Source: Drosophila miranda
Lineage: Eukaryota > Arthropoda > Insecta > Diptera > Drosophilidae
DNA: 64,000 bases
Assembly (NCBI RefSeq): GCF_003369915.1
Contig: NC_046675.1
Span: 12,958,001 to 13,022,000 of the forward strand
Direction: 5' to 3'
The notes below the pieces were generated by a model. It was not told the DNA's origin and did not search any database. It worked only from the letters and a program-made list of their open reading frames with translations. The translations under genes were made by a program, and so were the position numbers. Of the stretch, positions 11,238-23,795 are shown piece after piece (position 1 is the stretch's first letter; every line of letters starts with the position of its first letter).

Positions 11238-14200
11238 ATGAAGAAGCGGAGCAGTTGCAGTTCGGTGGCGTTCAAGGAGCAGCAGATGGACAGTGACGAC
11301 ATCAGCCTGCTCCAGCGACCATTGCGCACGGCCCACACAGGGTTCGAGGAGGCGCGTCGAGCCTACGAGGATGGCACTAACGAGGTAAGCATCGCTTACG
11401 CACAGGCTGTCTACGTGACTCAGCCTAGTGCGGCAATGGCGAGCCACGAACATTCCTTGGCATCGAATTCCGTGTGTTTATGTTAAGTATCTGGTAATGG
11501 TATTGAATATCTGCAGGTGCGCCAGCTGCTCAGCCAGGAGTGCAGCCTCATATACGAGTGCAAAGTTTGCCGCAACATGTTTCGCAGTCTTGCAAATTTC
11601 ATCAGCCACAAGCGGGTCTTCTGCTGTGTGAGTGCCCGCACAGCCCAGCAGAACGGATACACAGTGAGTGCGCAGTAAAGACAATATCGTATTACCACAT
11701 TTACTTCTCGGGAAATTCGTGTGATTCATCATTTCAATTCGCTTGCAGGACCACAACTCCACCATGATCATACAAACGGGCAACGCGTCGTCGCATCAAG
11801 ACATTGAGCACATGCTGCGTAGTCGTAGCACTGGCTGCTCGCCAGTTCCTCGCGAAGTTCGTCCCATACGCGGCAGTATGCGGGACCTGAGTGGCGTCAT
11901 CGAGCGTCTGCGACGCGAGAAGGCACCCTCGGCCGTGCAAAACACGCCCACGGTGCTGAAGCTGGAGTCGGTCCCGACCTCCAGTCAGGCCGTGTACCAA
12001 ACGATTAAAACCGATGACCAGGATGACAGCATACGAACCGAAATAAACGAGGTGCATCATATGCTCAATCCCGGAAGCGCGATTGTCGGCCCAGATGGCA
12101 AGGCAATGACCACAATCAAATGCGAGCGCCAAGGCGGCAGTGAATCGGGCGAAACGGCCGAGCAATCTATCAGCGATGACACGGAAGCAAACATATTATG
12201 CGAGATATGTAAGGCAATCCATAGATAGATCCGAGTAGGCTGTGAAACTAATTTTCGTCTTGTGTTTTACATTCTAACAGGCAACCTAACATTTCAAACT
12301 CATAAAACCCTGAAAGTTCACATACAAAAAAATCACTCGGCGTCGACGTTTGTGTTTCAGTGTCCAGCCTGTTCGGAGACCTTCCTGCAGGCCGCAGCAG
12401 TTATACGTCATTTAACCAACAATCACAAGTGAGTAGAACATCGTCGAAATGTGGATTAATAAGCCCGTCGGCAGTAGATGGTAGCTGTTAAATTCTGGTA
12501 GAGATGCAAATCTAATTTGTATTTTATTTGGCAGGAAACCGACGCGTCGCATTCGAATGATGCGTAGCAACATTCTCAAGAATCCCATACAACAAGGAGA
12601 TATTCAGACCAAGGGGCCCTCGCGCGAGCTGAAACGCCTGCAGATGTCCGATGACGTGGTTGGCTATGCTCCGGATCCGGCAAATGCGAGTGGTGAGAAG
12701 CTTAAAATTATGTCACCGTGCATTTACTGCGACAAGTCGTTCGAGCGCCGGGCCGCCTTGTCCACCCACCTGCTCAACTGTCGCGCAAAGCAAAAGGCGC
12801 TGGCCAAGCCTGCTCCTGGGGTTAAGAAGCCGAAAGCGAAAGCAAATCTGAGCAATGCCTCTAGCGTTGATGGAGCTGATGCAGAGAATGCACCGGATTC
12901 TGACGCCGTAGATCTGTCGACCATCGAACGTACCATTAAGCAGGAACCTGACGGCGACACGATTGTTCTCAACGAAATGTTTGCCGACCTGGCGAAAAAG
13001 AATGAATCATTCGTAACGGGGCTGCACACGGTCTCACTGGACAAGCTTCAGCTGCCCGACGAGTCCGACTCGGGCAGCGTCGAATCTACCAATACCAACA
13101 TCAGTGAGGAGTCGCTCGCGCAAGAGTCCAATCCCGATGAGACCAAGGCCAAGGTGAAGAAGAAGCGCAGTGTGCCCCTTGAGAAGCAACTGCGCTGCCG
13201 CTGCAAGCTGTGCAACAAGGAGTTCAATGCCCTGGGCAACCTGCGTCGACACATATCTATGTTCCATTACAAGAAGTCACGCTTTGGCTGCAACATGTGT
13301 AACTATCGCGCCTTTCGTCGCTACGACATTGTCAACCACTTGGGTTTCGTCCACAAGATCGAAGGCGATCGCGACCAGATAACCGAGCAGTACGTGACGA
13401 CCCACGCGTGCGAGTACTCGCGCGAAGATGTGAATGCCGACATCATTTTGGTGGATGAGGAGGAGGATGCCGATCGCCTGGCACTGGACGAGTTTAAGAC
13501 CAAGCCACCAACCAAGACATACGAGAAACGGATGAAGCGTGCTAAGACGTCTGAGCCAGTGGGAGATGCTAGTCTCATATTACCCTCGACTCCGATAAAG
13601 AAGGAATCCGACCTGGAACCGGCCGATCCCATCCCCAGCAAGAAGCGTCGCAAATCGCGCATTCAGATATCGCCCGATTCCGGCGATCAGACAACGGAGA
13701 AGCGTCCCACACGCAAGCGGGTCAAGGCGGTCAACAAGGACTTTGTGTACGATTTGGTCCGTTCGAAGCAAGATGGCTCCGGCACACTGACAGCACCAGC
13801 CCCCCTGGCCACGGAGTCCATGCGCGCCAAGCTGCGCCGCCATGCAGGCAACGACGAGAACAAACCCAAGCAATGGGAGGCCTACATAACAGAGGCCAAG
13901 AAGCCACTGGTTCAAGGTATCACACGTCGCATTATGCTGGAGCTTGTCAGCCAAGGACGCGCAGTGTCTGCCACGCTGCCAGAACTGCCATCCGAGCGGC
14001 CGCAGATACGACCGCGCCTCATCTCTCACACACGCAGCGAAAGCCAGCAGCAGCAGCAGCAGCAGCAGGATGTGGTGGAGCCCGAGAGTTTTTTTGAGAA
14101 GATTGCAAAGCGTACGGCAGCCGGCGGCAAGGACGCCGTCATAAGTAACCTGTGGAACAAGGTCAACACAGCGCGGGCCCAGCAGCAAGGGTTGCCCAAG

Positions 14201-14518
14201 AAGGAGGAATCTAAATCGGAGTGCCCAATGGGAAGCACGCCGCCCAATAGCAAACCGCCTCCATTGGAGTCACCGCCATCGCCACCTCGCAAAAGCCAGG
14301 CCACCATTTCAGCCGTCTCAGCTGCGACACCAACACCAATGCCCAAGCCAGCGCCGTTTCAGTCATCATCCGCTGGTATGGAATGCCTGAGCAGCAACAG
14401 CAGCCAAGCTGCCAAATTTCCGGCATTACCGAAGCCGCCATCCGTTCTACAGGCAGCTGCCAATGGCACCATCCAGCTCACATTGGATAGTCTCCTGCGC
14501 GCTGCCCTGCAGAACTAA
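11238..14518 (+). CDS. ZNF800-like C2H2 zinc-finger protein
   Basis: Exons 11238-11384, 11517-11663, 11749-12208, 12281-12428, 12535-14518 give 961 residues, all phases compatible. The N-terminal block (SLLQRPLRTAHTGFEEAR, then a short-linker finger C64/C67/H80/C85 followed by a basic tail) is characteristic of the ZNF800 family. Further fingers: C249/C252/H265/H270, C279/C282..., C363 (CIYC...), and a pair at about 521-577 (CKLCNKEF..., CNMCNYRA...). Long acidic and basic disordered stretches, a lysine/arginine-rich nuclear region (SKKRRKSRI) and a polyglutamine run (codons at about 14044-14068) fill the rest. It is expected to be a nuclear DNA-binding regulator; no target can be read from sequence. 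The start is the first ATG after the promoter and begins MKKRSSCSS. The family call rests on memory of vertebrate ZNF800. Confidence 0.88.
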
Positions 14519-17500
14519 GCGGAACCAGAAATGGAAGCACACAACCGGAAATGGAAACCGCACTCACTATTTTCCACTGTTTTGGTCCCTACCCTTCCAT
14601 TATGTACGGTTTTCTTGAAACTTTCCGCTTTTCTTCCCAATGGCGTTGCTGTCTCATTTAACGTTCAAACACATACATGTAATTCACTGGTGTCCTTATA
14701 TAAAAAGTAACTAAGAAAATAAGAAACAGAAACTAAGTATCCCTAGATGGTAGATCGCTTAGAGTATTACGCTATGAAACAACCAAAACATATGGAAAAT
14801 TATAGTATAAATAATTACTATAATTATATTATAGAATATTCGTTGTTTGCCTGCTGAATGGCAAGACTACAGAATTTTTAAAATGTTATAGCTAATAATT
14901 TGTATGTACCTAATTTTATAGAGAACTGCAAAACCCCCCCCTAAAATAAGGCCCCACAATTTTATATAACGTGTACATATGTACATAGGATAGGTATTGT
15001 ATTGTATTGTATGTACAACAGGCTGCCCTGCCCGGCTGCAACTTTAGTTGTACGCTATACTGTATACTGTATGCTAAAACCAAACCAAAATTCACTGTGT
15101 ATACATCCTATGAGGATACTCGAGGCTGAGGATGGGTAGAAACATCTTGCCATCTATCATGCGAATCCATCTCGTCTCAGAACCTAATTAGCATTATATC
15201 CAAGAACATCACACTGGGACTGAGGTGCCAGCCAGCGTGACGTCTCTTCGCATTGCTGCTGCATAAATTTGTTACTCCAAATGTTAATTACAAACCTAAG
15301 CGAATGTTAAGAAAGCGTTGTTTCAGGCAATCTGTTGTGCATATTCGTATACATAGAATAATGTTTTTATACAGTCGAACTTCTTTGACTCGAACCAATC
15401 TGTCACGCCCCACAAACTTATATGTTCTGTACTTTCTAACAAACTTTATTTATAACACAGTAAACGTCGGTTAACTATTTGACAAATAAGCAACATTCTA
15501 TGGCGAAGCATTGTCATGTTCAGATGCCAGTCCCACAACGGGCAACGGTTTCAAATTTTAAACGGCTTTAGGGAACCCTCGACTGAATGCGATTTATCAC
15601 GAATTTGCGTGCTGAAAAAATTGTGTCTTAGGTGTCCCTACTGTAGTACTAACTAAATGACACTAAAAATAAAAATTCTGGCGACGACGACGACCCAAAA
15701 CTATGTTATATAATAGAGAAAATGAATTTTAATCTCGTAAATTAATTTGTCTGCGAACATATCATTTGCACTCTATTAATTTCCAGTTAAATACGATTTT
15801 ATTTGGAGAATTTTGCTCAAGAGCAGTAGCAATCGCCTTTGGCTACAGACATTGGCGCCATCAATTCAGAACAGTACCACCCTTCACCGTTTCCCGCCAC
15901 TTCCAGGCATAAATCGCACCACGCCAATGGGTTTAATTCTGGCCTGACAAACAGGTGCTCCCTAACAATTTATTGGCAACTAAACAAACAGTTGGAGGGA
16001 GAAAAGTCCGACCGTATATGCAACGTTGATTTCTGGCAAATCTTTGTTTAACTTTAGCACACAACATACACACACACACACACACATTCAAAGAACCGAA
16101 CACCTGATCTACGTGCATGTACATGATATGTGTGCGAGTGGTTCAAAATATTTATGTATCATGGTACGAGTGTCCGTACTAGGTAGAGCCTTAAATCAAA
16201 TCACCAAATGGTAATAAATTCTATGATATTCACCAAACGCGTAATATGTACTGGTAAATAGAGAAGGGTGGCCAACAGGTGTTCCAGTGCCAGGTCCTAG
16301 TTACTTGGCCCGGGACTAAGACAAATGTATGGAGGGAAATAGAGCAGGTCGCAGCTGTGTACCCCAGAAGAGAATCAGGACATGGCAGTAGTGGGATGTT
16401 GCTGCTGTGGCTGCTGCTGCTGTTGCTGTTACTGCGGTGTACGCTGCTCAACAATGGAAATGGTGTCACGGCCAGGAGTATGGGCGTGGACGTGTGCCAA
16501 TTGGGAACGGGAATGGCCGGGTGGCAACCAAGGGAAAACCGTAACCAGGCCACACTTTAAAGCCAAGCGAGTACCTTCCCAGTCGCTCTCTCTGCGTGTG
16601 TGCGAGCGTGAGAGGAAGATATATTATCCTGAGAGCTGGCGAACATAAAACGCAACTGTGTGTAATTGGAAACCGAAAGTGAAAACGCCCAGGCCTTGAA
16701 AGACTCTCCTGGCGCTGCAAGTGCGCCGGGGCTGCGACACATTCTTAGAAAGAAATGAACTTAAAATTGATTTATTATTGCAGCCGAGCAGCACCAGCAC
16801 CAGCAGCAGCAACCAAGCCGAGCCACCCAGCCATGCCATGCCATGCCACGGCAGGCCATCCAACCTCGGTGGCACAGCATCAAATTAATGCCACTTACAA
16901 AGGCATAACGTTCGAATAGAGCTAGAAGCACCTCGGGCTGGGTGTTGGGCTGGTGCTTTGTTGGGGAAACCAAAACGAACTTTGCCATCGCAAAATTTGT
17001 GCTGCATAAACTGATTAAGTGATTTCAGGTTCAGGTTCATGTTCACGTTCAGGTTTTACATGCAGACGAGCATCAACATCAAACAAATGGCAGTCACAAA
17101 GTGCCACTGGAACCCGGGACCTGGGACCTGGGAACTGCCAGCTGACATTGAAAGACGACAAAGACATCCTCTGGCGTGGACGAGATTGAGCCACCCAAGT
17201 GATGGCAAAGAAATGGGTCTCAAATGCGTAAATGTGTCTCCTTCAAGGCATTGCAATTGCAATTTCAATAAAAAGAAACCCTTTAAAAGGCTTCCAAGAA
17301 CTGGCGACTATGCCTCATAGTCAATAAAGGAACATCATTGGACAGCCAACCGACAGGTGCACTTTATTGCGCCGCAGGAATGAGTGCTGTTGACTTGGAA
17401 GTCGTCTCTGCTGGCCTGTTGACAATAGAATTAAAAATTAATTGGAAATCCTGCATAGTCCTGGAGACGGGAATCGATCTGTATATTCTGTTTTCCATTG

Positions 17501-18250
17501 ATTACATACTTGATGGGTATTCATGAAAGTATCTACCCATCTATCTGCCTACAAAAAGAGTACACTATAGAAGCCATATTCTCAAATCAATCAGCTACTC
17601 GTTGGCTATGTATATAATACCCACTTAAATGTCTCTACTAGCAGCTGCAGCATCATCGACTACAGCAGGGCCCATTCCTCATACGCCATGTGGCCCTGTG
17701 AGAGTCACTTAAAATCAAATTAGGATAATTAAATCGCTTTCGTGCAGTGGGGATATCTTTCAATTTGGGTCACCCATACTTGCATGGGAAAGCTCTCCTC
17801 TCCCCTCGGCCCTGCACATCCACTATCCATCCAGGCCAAGGGACAAAGAGGGGGCTGGCTGTGGCTGTGTGTCCCAGCTGGTTCCAGCAGCTGCGTCAAG
17901 TGCCTTTCCACCGAACCGGGAAGGCGCCCCAGAAAGTGCTCCCAACAGTACTAAGTACTGTTTATTTACTTGCCGCCCATTTGAATAGTGGCTCAGCGCA
18001 TTATTACCGATTATCAGGGAGCGGAGCAGATGCTGCCAGAGGTGCCCCAGCCTCCCATTTTGGAGGAGTGAAAGACTGCCAGAAAGTGCTTCTCTGGGGC
18101 GACGACAACTTTTTGGGAAGTGTGTTTGGAGTGCTAGGCAGCCAGGCCCTAACCTACTGACACATACCCGCCCAACACAGAGGGGGCGATGGAGGAACGT
18201 GTGCGTGAGAGAGAGCAGTAATAGGGCCAGAGAAAAGAAACGATGGAGAG
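14519..18250. other. ZNF800-like 3' UTR and intergenic region
   Basis: AATAAA occurs at 15669-15674, so the 3' UTR may be ~1.15 kb. Beyond that no gene is recognised. Simple repeats include TATTG units near 14996-15012, (CA)n at 16068-16087, CTG/CAG-type repeats near 16395-16435 and 16790-16810, and GGTTCAGGTTCATGTTCACG-type repeats near 17025-17055. GAGAG clusters (possible GAF sites) lie near 16585-16620 and 18207-18216. It could hold enhancers of either neighbour. Confidence 0.5.
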
Positions 18251-19694
18251 AAAGCATAGAAGATGAGTGAAAGCAGCGTCCCTGTCTGTCATCTGTTGGC
18301 GCTGGCGTTGGCGGGTTCGTTTGCCGACGTGTTGTTGCCGTAGGACGTTGAAGGACACCAGAAGCAGCGGCAGCAGCAGCAGCAGTATCAGCCGAACTGA
18401 ACCGAACCGAGACGACCCGATCCGATCCGACCGACCGACCGACCGCCTGCGTCTGTTGGTGTTGTCCTAGTCCTGGCCGAAAAAGCTCTCGGCTGGTCTC
18501 GTCTCCGAGCTTCGGGGCTCCTCGATGGCCGTCGTCAGTCGAGTTTCGGCCGTCTTACTCAGCATAGGTGTGCAGCGGACAATCCACCCATCCACACAGC
18601 AGGCAGTCAGAGCAGTAGCAGCACATCCAGCAGCAGCAGCAGGAAGAGCAGCCGCATCAGCGCGACAGCAGACAGAACTGACAGGAGGAGAGTTCGTTCA
18701 GCCGAATCGTACAACAAAAATAATTAAATTCACACAGAAACCAGACACCACCACTCTGCTGCCTCTGTCACCATAACTGAATTTGTATCTGTATCTGTAT
18801 CCGTATTTGTATCTGCACCTGCAACGCATCGCATCGCATCGCATCGCAACGCAACGCATCCCATCGCAATGTGCAACTGGCAGTGACTGTGACTGGACCT
18901 GGGCACTGACCAACAATCCAACAATCCAACTGATTGACTCGCTGAGTGACAGAAGGCTATCCTTATCCATTACATGCCCATCCAGCGTCGATTGCACTCC
19001 GTGTTTGCTGTCAGTTTCGCCGGACACGGATGTGGAGGTCCATCAATATCATCAGCAGCAGTCAAAGCAGCGGAAACCAAGAGGCCAAAAAAGCACAAAA
19101 ATTGCAAATGAAATCTAATTAGCAATGTCAGTGTCAGATCTGCGTTAATCCATTAATTTCCAACCATCAACAGAAGCATCCATTGTCAGATTATATAGAA
19201 AAAGGCGTTGCTCCTGGCATCTCCAGCGTATAGCGGGAAAAAACGGCACAAAATTGGAGAGCGAACAAATAGAAATTTCGTCCGAAAGGGAAAGCGAAAG
19301 CAGGCAACACTCTTGCGTTTCTGTATGCCCGTGACTGTCGGTGGCTTTGTATCTGTATCTGAATCTGTGTACGTGCCTGTGCCTGTGTCTGTGCCTGTGT
19401 CGGTGCCTGTGTGAATTCTGATAACGCGCGCCTGGTGCTGACATCACTTTCGCTCCTGCTATTCCATTGCTATTGAGCCATTGAACCATCCCCATACCCA
19501 TTATCATACCCCGAGACCGAGACCCGAGAAGCTGCCAATCGAAAGACCACAAAATCAATTAAACTACAACAAAGCTGCCAAGAGCCAATTATACGGAACG
19601 GGGAAACGTAAAGGAATCGAAGGAAAGCAAGGGAAGGGAAACTGAAACGGAAACGGATACGGATACGGATACGAGGGAAAGGAAGGGATCAAAG
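18251..19694 (+). other. probable promoter and 5' leader of the PH-domain gene
   Basis: The stretch before the PH-gene start codon is rich in CAG/GCA repeats (18365-18390, 18615-18655), CCGA repeats (18405-18445), (GTATCT)n (18782-18815), GCATC repeats (18824-18860) and (GTGCCTGT)n (19370-19412), typical of a long fly 5' UTR. A TCAGT initiator-like sequence lies at 18535-18539. The transcription start cannot be fixed from sequence alone. Confidence 0.4.
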
Positions 19695-20352
19695 ATGTTC
19701 TCCATGTGCACAAAGGTGAAGTCGGAGAGCGTGGAGCCGGACTGCTCGTTCATGCAGCATCCCCAGCAGATGCAGCTGCAACAGCCACAGGCAATGGGTA
19801 AGTACACAACATGGATACAGGTGAGAAGGGCATAGGGTGGGGATGGGGGGGGGGTTCCATTTGGGAGAAAGTGAAACTGAAACCGAAACCGAAAACGAAA
19901 ACGATGCTGGGCTTCTGGAGGCTCTGGTGCCACAGCCCCGAAAAGCAGCAGTCGCTGTGGCCTCATTTGGCGGAAAACCCTGAACTCGTTTTTCCTGGCC
20001 TGGCCTGCCCTGGCCTGGCCCTATTTTTCTCAATGAATTTCGCACACAGGCGCAGCTGCGAGTCTGTCTGCCTCTGTCTCTGCCTCTGCCTCTGCCACGG
20101 TCTCTCTTACTCTCACTCTCACTCTCATCCCCCTCCCATGTCTCTCTGTGGCTCTGGCTCTCCCGCACCCTTCGGACCCCATTGTTGACCTGCCTCGTTA
20201 TGGGGCACATGCACACACATACACACACAAACACGCCCACCCGCTCCACATATCAAGCGGAATCCGGAATGCGGTTTCATTATATTGCAATTGGTAGACA
20301 GTGCCACGCCCATTGGCCATCATTAAGTATACTACACTGTAGCATCGCAGTA

Positions 20353-20387
<35 letters not shown>

Positions 20388-23300
20388 CTGGGATGCTATT
20401 CCAGCCAGGCAACGATGACAGCTCGCTTCAGGCCACAGTTTGCAACGAGCCACATGCATAAATCATGCAACTACTATATACCAGCGCTTCCACACTTCAG
20501 TCCCAGCCCCAGCCCCAGCCCCAGCCCCAACTAAGTCCCCCTCTAACCCCGAGCCTTACAGTTATGTCTGTATACGTTCGCCTTCGTTGACTGCCAGAGA
20601 ACGTTGTCTGTTGCAGCAGCCACTTGCAATTCTAGCTGATTTGTCATATGGATGTGGATGTGGATGTGGATGTGCATGTGCAATGTCTGTGGCTGTGTGC
20701 GTGCACTCAAGTGGCACACATGATGTCCGTTGCCTTCTTATACAAGCGGCACAGTGTCCTTCGGCATGCTCGTTCTCCCATCATCATCATCATCGCCAGC
20801 AGTGGACACTGGGACTCTATAATCTATCGTTGTCGTCGGCATTTCGGTTCGTTGCGATTCGGAACCAGACCGCTCTGAGGGTCAGCCATGCCCCTCGAGC
20901 CTTCGTTATCCAAATGCTGTCTCAGCTCAATCGCATCACCATTTGCAGCCAAAGCAAATTGTCGCCAGGACACTCTGGCCATAATCAGTTTGCTGCTGAA
21001 TCAACTTTCTCTAGAGCTTGCGCTCAAGTGGTCCAGAGTGCAGCTGATTCACTGTCAAGGATTCTTCCAAGAGGCTCTTCAAGATCCGCAATTCGATGTA
21101 CCAATCTGATTGAATTCAGAACGCATTATAATTGCAGGGAAGGCCCTACGCTACGTAAAACCAATAGGAAAAAGTTGCTTGAGGGGCCAAAAAGATGTTC
21201 TATAGCCCCTGACCGTGGCTCCGCTGCCTCTGTTCGTAAATGCCTTGGGCAGCTGAGTCGGTCACAAAATCCAATAACAATATACACAGTGTTTGAAGAG
21301 GCGCAGAAAAGACTTACTTTTCGGACAGAAAACTCCAACAGCAAGTCTTTGGAGATGCCCGAAACTCGGTCTCAAAAAAGCAAAAACAAAATACATTGCT
21401 TGTGCATGATACCACATCAAACATCGAACGAATCGGTACTTTATCCATTTGCCAATGGTCTGCGTTCAATGCTTTGCCACTGATTAAATTTCAATGGAAA
21501 TTATGGAGAGACTTAATCTTTAAAATGATTTCATATCAAGTATACGTATGGAGCCATTTCCATCTTTATTAAAGTAATTAATTCAGTCCACCGCCAGCTT
21601 CATGTTTGCCCAACAATCCACTGCATCTACTAAACATGCATTTACACGTACGTACATGGACGTGTATGTATATGTCCACTCTGCACTCCTGTCCTCCAGT
21701 CGTCCAGTGGTAATGAATTTGAAATGCAAGACCCGGACAGCCCAGTGTCAGCGACAGTGCCAGTGCAGGTGACACTCAGTGCAACACTGGGGGCAGGCTG
21801 ATTCAGCTGGGACTGAGGCTGAGGCATACCACACACCTGCCTCAACTGGCTGTCTGATTGAGTTAATTCCGGGGGAATTGCTAAATGAATTTTCGTGTTA
21901 CATTTCGTTTCGTATTTCTTGGCCCCGTTCGCTTCCTTTTACAACAGAAATTTGCAGCTCCAGGGGCCAGGGGACGACCGGCTGTCCCGTGTTTCTCTCT
22001 TGTCAGTGCGTGGGCGACATAATCTCGGCTTTCAGTTCAAATCGAACGAATGGGAAATGGACTCCAGCTTCCGTTGCAGGGGCAACCTCCTGTCCAATTA
22101 AGTCGCAGCCTATGACTGAACACTGGGCAACGGATGTGCACTAGATGAGCATCGATTCGCTTGGATGCACTTGTACATATCTATATACACGGCATTTATT
22201 TCCTTTTTCGTTGTCTCTGCAGGAACTGGCGGCAAACAGATCAAGGGCGGCTACCTACTGCGCTACAAAAGTAAGTACATCCGAAAAAGTAATCCTGAAA
22301 AAGTACCTGTTAGACTTGGGGCTGTGGCCAGGCGCCTGTGGCTGGGGCATGCAGTGCCAGACAATGCAACGACATGACCCTGAATGGACCATTTCAAGCG
22401 AAGATGAGCCGGGTCTCAGACAGACAGACCGACCGACCCATTAGCACAGTCAGCAGACCCAGTCCCAGCCCCAGACCAAACCAGACCCGAGTTCAGGTCT
22501 TAACAGCTCGGGCGACAATCTGTCAACTCAGCACAAGCGACTCAGGTCCGCCTGAAAGCTCAACTCGGAATGACGCAGCATCCGCCCGGACCCAGAGCCA
22601 TAGCCATAGCCATAGCCATAGATAGAGATAGATGCCTGCACAGAGGATGTGTTGTGTGGGTGGATAATCTTTTGGGGGCCACATTCAAGTGTAATTACTC
22701 ATGATTTGGCAGGGCTGAGGATTCTGAGGATGCGTCATTGTCCGGCTCGTTAGGGGCAGCATTGAGTAGTAACACGGCCGGGAGCAATTTGTGCTGAGCT
22801 TGTGGGCTACAGATTTGAGGATGATCCGCACTGACGTTGCTTGTTCACCTGCCATTGACAGAGCAAATGTTCTGGAATCGCTGGTCCGAGGAGTGGGTGG
22901 TTCTGTACGATGACTCAACCATGGCCTGGTTCACGGAGCCGGGACGCACCTCGCCGTCGGGCAAGATCCTAGTGAAAGAAGCGCCCGAGATGCTGGCCAT
23001 TGCCCACTGGACTGGACAGATACCGCGTCGACCGCCGCTACCGGACGGCGTGAATGTCTCCCAGTTGATTGCACTCGGATCGCAGCGGAAACGGTCCAAG
23101 GTCTACTGGATGCTGGCCAAGTCCGAGCAGGAGGTGAGCGACTGGATTGATGCGATTACGAAGACCCTGCCGCCGCCGCCACAAATCGAGCTGGTGGTGG
23201 ACAAGCCGCACCTGATGAACGTGCTGCGACGTCCATTGGTGCGCATTAGACGTGAGTATATATAGCCAATCCGTTGATAATTCCGTGCAAATCCCCTACC

Positions 23301-23795
23301 CACGCCTGCTGCCATACTGCCCCTGTCCGTGTCCCGTCCACAGCTGCCACCCAGTCGGAGGTGAAGCACCGCAAGGCGGCGGCCCACAGCAGCAGCAGCA
23401 AGCACAATCGCTGCACCTCGTCGGCGATGACCACTAGGCTGTACAAACAGATCCAGAATCCGCTGGTAAAGAGCGATGCGGCCGTGGCCATTCTCAGCAA
23501 GAAGCCGGACTCGAAGGCCTCGCTGGCCTGTGCCCTGCCCTGGGGCCATGGCTGGGGATGGGCCACGTTGCCAAACGGCGTGTGGAGCGGCGGCCTGACC
23601 TGGTCGCAGTGCGAGGACACCTTCACTCTTCACGCCCTGCCCACCACCCACTGCACCAATCTGATCGACACCTCATGCAGCGGCGCCGTCTACCACACCG
23701 ACATTGGCGGCTTCGACTTCCATTCCGGCGGAGTGGACGACATTGGCGGCGAGGACTTTGACTACGCCATGGACTGTGGCGATTTCATATTTTAA
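19695..23795 (+). CDS. PH-domain protein, 330 residues
   Basis: Exons 19695-19797, 22223-22270, 22862-23251, 23344-23795 (TAA) join in frame to 330 residues. The N-terminus (MFSMCTKVKSESVEPDCSF) is followed by a glutamine/methionine-rich piece. A PH domain at about residues 35-160 starts IKGGYLLRYKKQMFWNRWSEEW (broken by two introns) and ends with the conserved C-terminal helix tryptophan (EVSDWIDAITKTL). The domain has a proline-rich insertion (IPRRPPLPDG). The C-terminal ~150 residues start basic (QSEVKHRKAAAH) and end acidic and glycine-rich (GGEDFDYAMDCGDFIF), with several His/Cys residues but no known motif. PH domains usually bind phosphoinositides or proteins at membranes; the ligand cannot be read from this sequence. 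I do not recognise the fly orthologue's name. The start is the ATG after a long repetitive leader, with the frame set by splice phase. Confidence 0.85.
19798..22222 (+). other. large intron of the PH-domain gene
   Basis: Intron of 2.4 kb between phase-1 exons (donor gtaagt at 19798, acceptor ctctgcag ending 22222). It holds (GT)n at 20355-20385, GCCCCA repeats near 20502-20530 and GGATGT repeats at 20651-20675. A 347-codon open frame at 20440-21483 has no domain and low-complexity ends, so it is not called. Confidence 0.75.
20355..20385. repeat. (GT)n microsatellite
   Basis: Uninterrupted TG dinucleotides, about 15 units, inside the PH-gene intron. Confidence 0.95.
22271..22861 (+). other. 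second intron of the PH-domain gene
   Basis: Donor gtaagtac, acceptor ccattgacag; phases match on both sides. It contains GACC/CCGA and CCATAG repeats (about 22425-22440 and 22600-22620). No coding sequence is recognised. Confidence 0.8.

Noticed and set aside
20440-21483. 347-codon open frame inside the PH-gene intron
   Set aside because: It lies wholly in an intron, has low-complexity Pro/Ala and Cys/Gly stretches from simple repeats, no domain and no plausible promoter.
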